Below, piece by piece: positions 1 through 6,929 of a DNA stretch of 13,750 bases; positions within the stretch are counted from its first letter, which is position 1, and every line of letters begins with the position of its first letter. The notes beneath the pieces are model-generated. The model ran no database searches. It was not told the DNA's origin and saw nothing but the letters and a program-made list of their open reading frames with translations. A program made the position numbers and the translations under genes. Source of the DNA: Sphingomonas sp. (GTDB taxonomy: Bacteria; Pseudomonadota; Alphaproteobacteria; Sphingomonadales; Sphingomonadaceae); the NCBI GenBank assembly GCA_019747165.1, contig JAIERC010000014.1, positions 1 through 13,750 of the forward strand, in the 5' to 3' direction.

Positions 1-573
1 GACCGATCGATCGAAATAGCCGCTGTCGCGCGCATGCGCCGCGCGGCGCTGCGATTCGACCGCAAAGGCATCGACATCCTCGCGGTCCCAGCCCTCGATC
101 GTCGCGATCAGATCGGCACCCACGCCCTGCGGCGTCGCGGCCTGGCCCATCAGATACTCCGGATCAAATACCACGACCCCGCCATCCGAGCCCATCGGCA
201 CGCGCGACATGCTCTCCACGCCGCCGGCGACCACCAGTTGCTCCCAGCCCGAAATGACCTTTTGCGCGGCGATGTTGACCGCCTCCAGCCCGGAGGCACA
301 GAAACGGTTGAGCTGGACCCCGGCGACGCTATTGTCCCACCCTGCATATTGCACCGCGCATTTGGCGATGTTGGTGCCCTGTTCCTTCACCGGCGTGACG
401 CAGCCCAGGATCACGTCATCGACGCAGGCCGTGTCGAAATCATGCCGTGCCTGCAATTCGTTCAACAGCCCGGCGGCGAGCGCGATCGGCTTCACTTCAT
501 GCAACGTGCCGTCGGCTTTACCCTTGCTGCGCGGCGTCCGGATCGCGTCATAGATATAGGCGTGGCTCGACAT
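1..573 (-). CDS. Thiolase (acetyl-CoA C-acyltransferase), N-terminal part, runs off the left edge
   Basis: The frame stays open from 573 down to base 1 and gives 191 residues, about half of a normal 390-420 residue thiolase. It opens with the thiolase signature AYIYDAIRTPRSKGK. The nucleophilic cysteine lies in NRFCASGLEAV (Cys92), followed by VVAGGVESMSRVP, as in degradative thiolases. The family cleaves 3-ketoacyl-CoA with CoA to acetyl-CoA and a shortened acyl-CoA, in the cytoplasm. The His and second Cys of the active site lie outside the window. Two ATG codons sit in tandem (576 and 573). I chose 573 because GAGG then lies 6 nt upstream; from 576 the gap would be only 3 nt. It lies downstream of the dehydrogenase pair on the same strand, separated by a repeat-containing gap, so it may have its own promoter. 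Confidence 0.93.
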   Translation of the reverse strand, partial: MSSHAYIYDAIRTPRSKGKADGTLHEVKPIALAAGLLNELQARHDFDTACVDDVILGCVTPVKEQGTNIAKCAVQYAGWDNSVAGVQLNRFCASGLEAVNIAAQKVISGWEQLVVAGGVESMSRVPMGSDGGVVVFDPEYLMGQAATPQGVGADLIATIEGWDREDVDAFAVESQRRAAHARDSGYFDRSV

Positions 574-640
574 CATCGTCCTCACGGGGCCGACCGGACA
601 GGCGGCATGAATAGGCCATTGGGGTAGCAGCCCCGCACGG

Positions 641-664
641 TGGCGTGGCTGGCAAACCACGCCA
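641..664. other. Perfect inverted repeat, 8-bp arms with 8-nt loop
   Basis: TGGCGTGG (641-648) pairs exactly with CCACGCCA (657-664) around an 8-nt loop. It lies 67 bp upstream of the thiolase start. No T-run follows on either strand, so it does not look like an ordinary intrinsic terminator. It may be an operator or a hairpin in the thiolase leader. The symmetry is seen directly; the function is a guess. Confidence 0.4.
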
Positions 665-760
665 ATGATGCCGGGATTTCGTGCCGCCAAAAGACTCTCG
701 GGATCGCGCCACCGTCGCCGAACCGGCCCCTTGCCTTCCGGCTCGCCTGCATCGCCAACC

Positions 761-829
761 CCGTTCGGGCTGAGCGAAGTCGAAGCCGATGCGCTGCGCG
801 TGCCCTTCGACTGCGCTCAGGGCGAACGG
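761..829. repeat. 69-bp palindromic intergenic repeat, copy 1
   Basis: The element begins CCGTTCGGGCTGAGCGAAGT and ends with the near-complement GACTGCGCTCAGGGCGAACGG. The outer arms of about 25 nt can fold into a long imperfect hairpin. It is the most diverged of the three copies here, with changes in the centre and one in the right arm (CTGCGCTC instead of CTTCGCTC). It starts 27 bp downstream of the dehydrogenase stop, where a transcript end could fall. I recall closely related sequences as abundant in intergenic DNA of sphingomonads; that is memory, not a search result. Confidence 0.85.
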
Positions 830-855
830 AACGGTGAACGCCGTAAGAACGCCCC

Positions 856-2061
856 CTAAAGCGCCGTCGGGATCGCGCTGAACGCCATGCCCTTGTCCAC
901 CCGCGGTTCGGGGGGCAGGCCCAGCACGCGCTCGCCGATGATGTTCCGCAGAACCTCGTCGCTACCGCCTTCGATCCGGTTGCCGATCACACGCAGGAAG
1001 GCGAAGTGCAGCCCCATATCCTGCCCGCTCGCCAATGCACCGCCGCCCATGTCGAGCAGATCGAGCATGTCGGACAGATATTGCTGGCGCTGCGCCGCCA
1101 GCATCAGCTTGCCCGCCGATGCTTCCGGCCCCGGCGTCTTGCCCTGCGAAATCGCCGATTGCAGGCGCAGACTGAAATTCTTGAGGCCCCGGTGCCAGAC
1201 ATACCAATCGGCGAGCAAGCTGCGCACCGCGCCATCGTCAATCGCCATGCCGTCGCCGCGCGGGGTTTCGCGGGCGATCCGCCAGACATCGTCGAAATTG
1301 GTCGGGAATACGCTGGAAATCGCCGCGCGCTCGTTCATCAGCGTCGTCAGCGCGACCCGCCAGCCATCGCCTTCGTCGCCAACCCGGTTGGCGTCGGGAA
1401 TGCGGACATTGTCGAAAAACACCTCGTTGAAATCGCTGCCGCCCGATGCCTGCTTGATCGGCCGCACCTCGACCCCCGGCGATTTCATATCGAGCAGGAA
1501 GTATGTCAGCCCCTTGTGTTTGGGGACGGTCGGGTCGCTCCGGGTGACCAGAATCGCCCAATCGGCGAAATGGGCATAGCTGGTCCACACCTTTTGCCCG
1601 TTGACGATCCAGTCATCGCCATCGCGCACCGCGCGGGTCTTGATGCCGGCCAGGTCCGATCCGGCGACGGGTTCGCTGAACAATTGGCACCAGATTTCCT
1701 CACCGCGCGCGATGCGCATCAGATGACGGTCCTTTTGCGCCTGGGTGCCACAATGGATGATGGTCGCCGCCGCCATGCCGATCGTGATGCTGTTCGCGAC
1801 CGATAGCATGCTGATGCCCGCCGCTTCCTCCTCTTGCGAGAAGATCACATTCTGAATGGGCGTCGCGTCCTGCCCGCCATATTGCTTCGGCCAGTGAAGG
1901 CAGCCCCAGCCCGCTGCTTGCTTGATCCTCTGCCATTCACGGATCGTGTCGAACCCGTCGCGGACGCGCGGAAAATTGCGGAAATCGAATTTATTGGCAG
2001 CGATCCAGGCGCGCGCCTTGGCGCGGTAGGCGGCCTCTTCGGGGGTGTCGTCGAAGTTCAT
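856..2061 (-). CDS. Acyl-CoA dehydrogenase, catalytic-type subunit of a probable pair
   Basis: This 401-residue flavoprotein has the full acyl-CoA dehydrogenase layout: an N-terminal helical domain (about 1-120), a middle beta domain opening with QLFSEPVAGSDLA (126-138) and containing VNGQKVWTSYA (153-163), and a C-terminal helical domain. A glutamate at 364 in RIEGGSDEVLRNIIGER sits where short- and medium-chain dehydrogenases carry the catalytic base (the YEGT motif). The enzyme should introduce a 2,3-double bond into an acyl-CoA and pass electrons to ETF. ATG at 2061 is preceded by AAGGGA with 7-nt spacing. The upstream dehydrogenase gene ends 15 bp before this start, so the two are very likely co-transcribed and may form a heteromer. 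The exact substrate is unknown. Confidence 0.95.
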   Translation of the reverse strand: MNFDDTPEEAAYRAKARAWIAANKFDFRNFPRVRDGFDTIREWQRIKQAAGWGCLHWPKQYGGQDATPIQNVIFSQEEEAAGISMLSVANSITIGMAAATIIHCGTQAQKDRHLMRIARGEEIWCQLFSEPVAGSDLAGIKTRAVRDGDDWIVNGQKVWTSYAHFADWAILVTRSDPTVPKHKGLTYFLLDMKSPGVEVRPIKQASGGSDFNEVFFDNVRIPDANRVGDEGDGWRVALTTLMNERAAISSVFPTNFDDVWRIARETPRGDGMAIDDGAVRSLLADWYVWHRGLKNFSLRLQSAISQGKTPGPEASAGKLMLAAQRQQYLSDMLDLLDMGGGALASGQDMGLHFAFLRVIGNRIEGGSDEVLRNIIGERVLGLPPEPRVDKGMAFSAIPTAL

Positions 2062-2076
2062 CGTGTGTCCCTTCCC

Positions 2077-3198
2077 TCAGGCCGCAACGCTGTTGCTGCG
2101 TTCAAGCAAATGGATCAGTTGCTCGCGCCAGCGCGCCGGGCCGCCGATGATCCCGGCCAGCAACCGTGACCGGCGATAATGGAGATGCGCGTCGAGATCC
2201 CAGGTGAAGCCCATGCCGCCATGGACCTGGATATTCTCCTTGGCGCAGTTGAAATAGGCGCGCGTAACCCCGATCATCGCCACGGCGGCAGCCTCGTCCA
2301 GACTGGCATCGTCGGTAGAAAGCGCCCAGGCCGCATAGAAGCAGTTGGAGCGGGCCAGCTCCAATTCCGAGAAAAGATCGGCCAGCTTGTGCTTGATCGC
2401 CTGGAATGAGCCGATCGCGCGACCAAAGGCGAAGCGCTCCTTGGCATAGGCAACGCCCATCGCGAGCGCCGCACCCGCCCCGCCGAGCTGCTCGAACGAG
2501 AAGAGGACGGCTGCGCGATTGAGCAAGGTCTGGAGGGCAGCCTCGCCGCCCGCCAGCTTCTGTGCAGCGGCATCGGTGAAGGTGATGCGCGCCAGCTTGC
2601 GGCTGTCGTCGATCCCCGGCTCGACCACGCGGGCAACGCCGGGCTGGTCCAGCTCGACCAGATACAGGCCAAAGCCATCCGCGCCATTGGCCGCGACGAT
2701 GGCGATATCGGCCGCCAGCCCATCGAGCACCGGCCATTTGGTGCCGTTGATCCGGCATGCGTCACCCGCGTCCGATGCCGTCACCTGCAGCTTACTCCAC
2801 GACGGCGAACCTGACCCTTCTGCAAGTGCCAGCGCACCAACCGCTTCTCCGCTTGCAAGTTTCGGCAGCCATGCCTGTTTCTGCTCGGCGCTCCCGAAGT
2901 GCAGCAGCGCCTCGGCCGCCAGATAGATGCTCGACGCGAACGGCACCGGCGCGAGCGCCCGGCCAAGCTCCTCGGCGATCACGCAGAGTTCGAGGTAACC
3001 GAGCCCCAGCCCGCCAAATTCCTCGGGGATCGCTACTCCCGCCCAGCCCAGCGCCCCTATTTCCTGCCACAATGCCGCATCAAAAGGCTGATCGGACTCG
3101 AGCACGCCGCGCACCACGGCGCTGGTGGATTTGTCAGCGAGGAAGCGCCGCACCTCGCCGCGCAGCATGTTCTGTTCTTCGGAAAAGTCGAAATTCAC
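2077..3198 (-). CDS. Acyl-CoA dehydrogenase, subunit lacking the usual C-terminal catalytic Glu
   Basis: This 373-residue protein begins MNFDFSEEQNMLRGEVRRFL, typical of the family's N-terminal domain. The C-terminal domain has the flavin and subunit-contact motifs ERFAFGRAIGSFQAIKHKLA (254-273) and QVHGGMGFTWDLDAHLHYRR (324-343). After this, where catalytic members have a YEGT-like Glu, it reads LLAGIIGGPARWREQL with no equivalent Glu. The middle domain is also short and lacks a clear SEPxxGSD motif. Such chains often partner a second dehydrogenase chain, as in the mycobacterial FadE28-FadE29 type enzymes, and the gene 15 bp downstream is the obvious partner. The start is GTG at 3198 with GGGAG 9 nt upstream; the next in-frame ATG (codon 11) would cut the conserved N-terminus. 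Confidence 0.93.
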   Translation of the reverse strand: MNFDFSEEQNMLRGEVRRFLADKSTSAVVRGVLESDQPFDAALWQEIGALGWAGVAIPEEFGGLGLGYLELCVIAEELGRALAPVPFASSIYLAAEALLHFGSAEQKQAWLPKLASGEAVGALALAEGSGSPSWSKLQVTASDAGDACRINGTKWPVLDGLAADIAIVAANGADGFGLYLVELDQPGVARVVEPGIDDSRKLARITFTDAAAQKLAGGEAALQTLLNRAAVLFSFEQLGGAGAALAMGVAYAKERFAFGRAIGSFQAIKHKLADLFSELELARSNCFYAAWALSTDDASLDEAAAVAMIGVTRAYFNCAKENIQVHGGMGFTWDLDAHLHYRRSRLLAGIIGGPARWREQLIHLLERSNSVAA

Positions 3199-3243
3199 TG
3201 CGTCCAGCTCCCATCCGCCTGTCCAAAGGCCACGAAAATTTCA

Positions 3244-3312
3244 CCGTTCGGGCTGAGCGAAGTCGAAGCCCAAGCGCTGCGCTTGCCCTTCGACTTCGCT
3301 CAGGGCGAACGG
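3244..3312. repeat. 69-bp palindromic intergenic repeat, copy 2
   Basis: This copy matches copy 3 at all but one position. The left arm (CCGTTCGGGCTGAGCGAAGT...) and right arm (...ACTTCGCTCAGGGCGAACGG) are complementary over about 26 nt except for two adjacent mismatches (GG against CC). The centre contains a perfect CAAGCG-CTG-CGCTTG dyad, so almost the whole element can fold into one stem. It ends about 45 bp before the dehydrogenase GTG start on the minus strand. Confidence 0.9.
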
Positions 3313-3476
3313 CGGTTGCTCTGAAACCTGCTTACAACCCGTCGATTTAATCGATCTATGAAACGCCGCCCCCGCCGTCGCTGGCGAAACATGACGACCC
3401 ACCAAGGGAATCGCGACAGAGCCCACGCCGCGCCTAACAGGTATCGATATTCGACGCTCCTTGCCTGTTCCCACGC

Positions 3477-3545
3477 CCGTTCGGGCTGAGAGAAGTCGAA
3501 GCCCAAGCGCTGCGCTTGCCCTTCGACTTCGCTCAGGGCGAACGG
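3477..3545. repeat. 69-bp palindromic intergenic repeat, copy 3
   Basis: This is a direct-orientation copy of the element at 3244-3312, with a single difference in the left arm (TGAGAGAAG instead of TGAGCGAAG). The identity continues past the right end through CGGTTG, suggesting that copies 2 and 3 share a common mobile or duplication history. It begins 57 bp downstream of the carboxylase stop codon and could form a hairpin at the 3' end of that transcript. Confidence 0.9.
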
Positions 3546-3602
3546 CGGTTGGGATTTATACGCCCGCGCAACCCGACATCATAAGCAAGCTTTGAAGCGC
3601 CC

Positions 3603-6600
3603 TTACCAAGTGTCAATATGGCTGCGTTTCTTGGCCGTTCGCAGCCCCGCTGGCGGGCGTGAGCGCAGCGCGCTCATGATCCAGCGGCGGCTGTCGGCGG
3701 GGTCGATCACATCATCGATCTCGAAATGTGCGGCGGCATTGGCGGCCTTGCCAAAGGCATAGGCGGCAGCGACCTGCTTGCGATAAAAGGCCTCGCGCGC
3801 CTCCGGGTCCTCGATCGCTTCCAGCTCCTTGCGAAGCCCAAGCTTGATCGCGCCTTCCAGCCCCATCCCACCAAATTCGCCATTGGGCCAGCTAACCGTG
3901 AAGGCCGGGATTTTCGATTGCCCCGCCAGCATCGCCATCGCGCCCAGCCCGTACGCCTTGCGCAGCACGATCGCCATCACCGGAATGCTCATCCCCGCGG
4001 CCGTCACGAACAGCCGGGCAAAGCGGCGCACCGTCGCGGTCTTCTCGCTTTCCGGCCCGACCATGAAGCCCGGCGTGTCGCACAGCGACAGCAGCGGAAT
4101 GTCATGCGCGTCGCACAACTGCATGAACCGCGACGCCTTGTCGGCGGCAGGCGCATCGATCGCGCCACCCAGATGCAGCGGGTTGTTGGCGATGATGCCG
4201 ATCGGCCGACCCTCGATCCGGGCAAAGGCGGTCAGGATGCCCTGGCCATAGCCTTTGCGGATTTCCAGCACGCTGCCAGTGTCGGCGAGCCCGGCGATCA
4301 CGCTGCGGACGTCATAGGCGCGCACCCGGTCTTCAGGGATCAGGCGGCGCAGGATACGCTGGTCGGGCGCTTCCCACTGCGTCTTGGTGCCCTGAAAATA
4401 GGAGAGATATTGCCGCGCCACCGCGACCGCCTCCGCCTCGTCCTTCACCGCGATGTCGACAACGCCATTGGGCACCTGCACCGACATCGGCCCGACCTCG
4501 TCGGGCGCATAGACACCCAGCCCGCCGCCCTCGATCATCGCCGGGCCACCCATGCCGATCGTGCTGTTCTCGGTCGCGATGATCACGTCGCAGCAGCCAA
4601 GGAGCGCCGCATTGCCAGCAAAGCACCGGCCCGAATTGATACCGATGAGCGGCACCAGCCCGCTCAGCCGCGCGAGGATCTGGAACGAGGGCACTTCCAG
4701 CCCCGTGACCGCGACAATATCGATGTCGCCCGGCCGTCCGCCGCCGCCCTCGCTGAACAGGATCACCGGCAGCCGCTGCCGCTCGGCCAAGTCGAACAGC
4801 CGGTCCTTCTTGCGGTGGGTGTGGTGACCCTGGGTGCCCGCCATCACGGTGTAATCATAGGACAGCACCGCACATTGGCTCGCCGCCTCGCCAAAATCGG
4901 CACCGTTGACCTGGCCGATACCGGTGATGATGCCATCGGCGGGCGTGTTGCGGATCAGATCGTCGAGCGTCCGCCGCTTCTTCTGGCTGGCGATCGCAAG
5001 CGCGCCATATTCGACGAAGCTGCCCGCGTCGCACAGATCATCGATATTCTCGCGCGCGGTGCGCTGCCCGGTCTTGCGCCGCCGGGCGACGGCTTCGGGG
5101 CGCGCCTCGTCCTGCCCCAGCGCGCGGCGGGCGATCAGCTCGGCGAGATCGGGGCGGATATGGTCGGGGTCGATTGCGGTCTCATCGGCCATCATCGCGC
5201 CGCTGTCGCCCTCATCGGCCTCGATCACCAGCAAGGGCACATCGGCCATCACGATCTGGCCGACCGTCACGCCGATCTGCACGACGATCCCGGCGCGTGG
5301 CGCGGTGATGGCGTGGACCATCTTCATCGCCTCCATCGTGGCGAGCGTCTGGCCGCGTTTCACCCGGTCACCGGGTGCGACCTCCAACCCGACGATCAGC
5401 CCCTGCATCGGTGCTTCGACCAGCATTGATCCCGGCGAGAGATCGATATCGAGCACCGCCCCCGTAGCCGCAGTAGCGGTATCCGCTTCGGGTGCGTGGC
5501 GCGCCTTCACCTGCGCACTGGCCGACGCGACCAGTTCGGGCAAATGATCGTCAACGAACCGGGTATAGACCCCGCCCGCCGCCAGTTCGGGCCGGGCGAG
5601 CAGCGCCTGCAGGAAGGTGATATTGGTCTCCACCCCGGTGATCCGGCAATCGCCCAGCGCCCGCCGCGCCTTGGCCAGCAGCGCGGCAAAATCATCGCCC
5701 GGCACATGCACGATCAGCTTGGCGAGCAGGCTGTCGTAGCGCGGATTGATCGCATAGCCGGCATAGCCATAGCCATCGACCCGCACCCCGCGCCCGGACG
5801 GCAGCGCATAGCTGCCGATCACGCCAAGCGACGGTCGCGCCTCGCCCGCCGCCGTCATCACTTCCATGTTGATCCGCGCCTGCAGCGCAAAGCCGCGCGG
5901 ATTGACCCGGCGGTCGAGCCCCAGATCCCCAAGCGTCGCGCCCGCCGCGATCAGCAGCTGGGTCTGGACCAGATCGACGTCCATCACTTCTTCGGTAATG
6001 GTGTGCTCGACCTGAATGCGCGGATTGGCCTCCAGAAAGAAGAAATCGGCGTCATCGGGTCGATCGCGCATCCCCTCTGCATCGACCAGAAATTCGAAGG
6101 TGCCGATGTTGCGATACACCGCCGCGCTCGCCAGCCGCACCGCCGCTGCCGTGATCTTGTCGCGCAGCACTGGCGAGAGATCAGGGCATGGCGCAATCTC
6201 GATGATTTTCTGGTTACGCCGCTGAAACGAGCATTCGCGCTCGCCCAGATGGATGACCCCGCCCTGGCCATCGGCAACGATCTGCACCTCGATATGCCGC
6301 GCGCGCGGCATGAAACGCTCGACGAACAGCGCGTCGTCACCAAAGGCGAGCCGCGCCTCGGCCTGACAGGCGGCATAAGCATCGGCGATGTCCCCGACTG
6401 CCGAGACGATCCGCATCCCGCGCCCGCCACCGCCCGCGACTGCCTTGATCATCACCGCCGCGCCCACGCCGAGGCCAGCGTAAAAGGCCTGCGCCTCGGC
6501 CAGCGTCACGCCGCCCCCGGAACCCGGCATCACTGGCACGCCGCTCCTCTCGGCCAGCGCCCGCGCATTGGCCTTGTTGGCGAACAGGTCGAGCGCGTCG

Positions 6601-6920
6601 GCAGACGGCCCGACAAACACGATTCCCGCCGCCGCGCAGGCGCGCGCGAAATCGGCATTTTCCGAGAGGAAACCATAGCCGGGATGAACCGCATCGCACC
6701 CATGGGCCAACGCAACGGTGACCATCTGCGCGATATCGAGATAAGCCGCCGCTCCTGTCCCGGGCAGCTCAGCGCTTGCGTCGGCCTTGAAGCAATGCAG
6801 CGACTGGGCGTCGTCCGCACTGTGGACCGCCAGGGTCGCAATGCCGAGATCGCCGGCCGCCGCCGCGATGCGGATCGCGATCTCCCCCCGGTTGGCGATC
6901 AGCAGTTTGGCAATGGCCAT
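3603..6920 (-). CDS. Single-chain biotin-dependent acyl-CoA carboxylase (BC-BCCP-CT fusion)
   Basis: One 1105-residue chain carries all three parts of an acyl-CoA carboxylase. The biotin carboxylase spans about 1-460: KLLIANRGEIAIRI at the N-terminus, the ATP-grasp loop GGGGRGMR (163-170), and LEANPRIQVEHTITEE (296-311). The biotin carrier domain spans about 498-568, with the biotinylation motif EAMKM and Lys533 as acceptor. The carboxyltransferase spans about 600-1105, with SEGGGGRPGD (723-732), INSGRCFAGNAALLG and DTPGFMVGPESEK. It should use ATP and bicarbonate to carboxylate the alpha or gamma carbon of an acyl-CoA. The architecture resembles the mycobacterial single-chain long-chain acyl-CoA carboxylase (LCC); most propionyl-, acetyl- and methylcrotonyl-CoA carboxylases split these domains over two or more genes. 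The ATG lies 9 bp after the esterase stop, with AGGGGA overlapping that gene's end, implying one operon. The chain length preferred cannot be read from sequence. Confidence 0.95.
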   Translation of the reverse strand: MAIAKLLIANRGEIAIRIAAAAGDLGIATLAVHSADDAQSLHCFKADASAELPGTGAAAYLDIAQMVTVALAHGCDAVHPGYGFLSENADFARACAAAGIVFVGPSADALDLFANKANARALAERSGVPVMPGSGGGVTLAEAQAFYAGLGVGAAVMIKAVAGGGGRGMRIVSAVGDIADAYAACQAEARLAFGDDALFVERFMPRARHIEVQIVADGQGGVIHLGERECSFQRRNQKIIEIAPCPDLSPVLRDKITAAAVRLASAAVYRNIGTFEFLVDAEGMRDRPDDADFFFLEANPRIQVEHTITEEVMDVDLVQTQLLIAAGATLGDLGLDRRVNPRGFALQARINMEVMTAAGEARPSLGVIGSYALPSGRGVRVDGYGYAGYAINPRYDSLLAKLIVHVPGDDFAALLAKARRALGDCRITGVETNITFLQALLARPELAAGGVYTRFVDDHLPELVASASAQVKARHAPEADTATAATGAVLDIDLSPGSMLVEAPMQGLIVGLEVAPGDRVKRGQTLATMEAMKMVHAITAPRAGIVVQIGVTVGQIVMADVPLLVIEADEGDSGAMMADETAIDPDHIRPDLAELIARRALGQDEARPEAVARRRKTGQRTARENIDDLCDAGSFVEYGALAIASQKKRRTLDDLIRNTPADGIITGIGQVNGADFGEAASQCAVLSYDYTVMAGTQGHHTHRKKDRLFDLAERQRLPVILFSEGGGGRPGDIDIVAVTGLEVPSFQILARLSGLVPLIGINSGRCFAGNAALLGCCDVIIATENSTIGMGGPAMIEGGGLGVYAPDEVGPMSVQVPNGVVDIAVKDEAEAVAVARQYLSYFQGTKTQWEAPDQRILRRLIPEDRVRAYDVRSVIAGLADTGSVLEIRKGYGQGILTAFARIEGRPIGIIANNPLHLGGAIDAPAADKASRFMQLCDAHDIPLLSLCDTPGFMVGPESEKTATVRRFARLFVTAAGMSIPVMAIVLRKAYGLGAMAMLAGQSKIPAFTVSWPNGEFGGMGLEGAIKLGLRKELEAIEDPEAREAFYRKQVAAAYAFGKAANAAAHFEIDDVIDPADSRRWIMSALRSRPPAGLRTAKKRSHIDTW

Positions 6921-6929
6921 GTTATCTTG

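Larger units (their letters stand above)
577..855. other. 279-bp intergenic gap between dehydrogenase and partial thiolase
   Basis: No convincing gene is visible. Short open frames across this stretch run through the repeat element and have no family resemblance. The gap holds one 69-bp repeat (761-829), a perfect 8-bp-arm dyad (641-664), and a small GGGG-N6-CCCC dyad (621-634). A promoter for the thiolase would have to lie here if it is not read through from the dehydrogenase genes, but I could not pick one out with confidence. Confidence 0.6.
3199..3602. other. 404-bp intergenic gap with two repeat copies
   Basis: The gap separates the carboxylase stop (3603-3605, minus strand) from the GTG of the dehydrogenase gene. 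It contains repeat copies at 3244-3312 and 3477-3545, both followed by CGGTTG. Between them is about 164 bp of unique DNA with a perfect TCGATT-T-AATCGA dyad at 3342-3354, AT-rich against the background. No gene is supported: the open frames here are made of repeat sequence. The hairpins may end or attenuate the long carboxylase transcript, and a promoter for the dehydrogenase pair may lie here, but none is recognisable. Confidence 0.6.

Noticed and set aside
640..859. Small open frames of about 65 codons across the gap at 640-859
   Set aside because: They consist largely of repeat-derived peptide, have no ribosome-binding site and occur in several frames at once.
1006..1806. Plus-strand open frames opposite the first dehydrogenase (including 887-1579)
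   Set aside because: They lie opposite conserved dehydrogenase motifs, with low-complexity composition and no domain resemblance.
3244..3545. Possible CRISPR array from the repeated 69-bp units
   Set aside because: There are only two close copies with a 164-bp spacer, the units are long imperfect hairpins, and no cas gene is present. They fit dispersed palindromic repeats.
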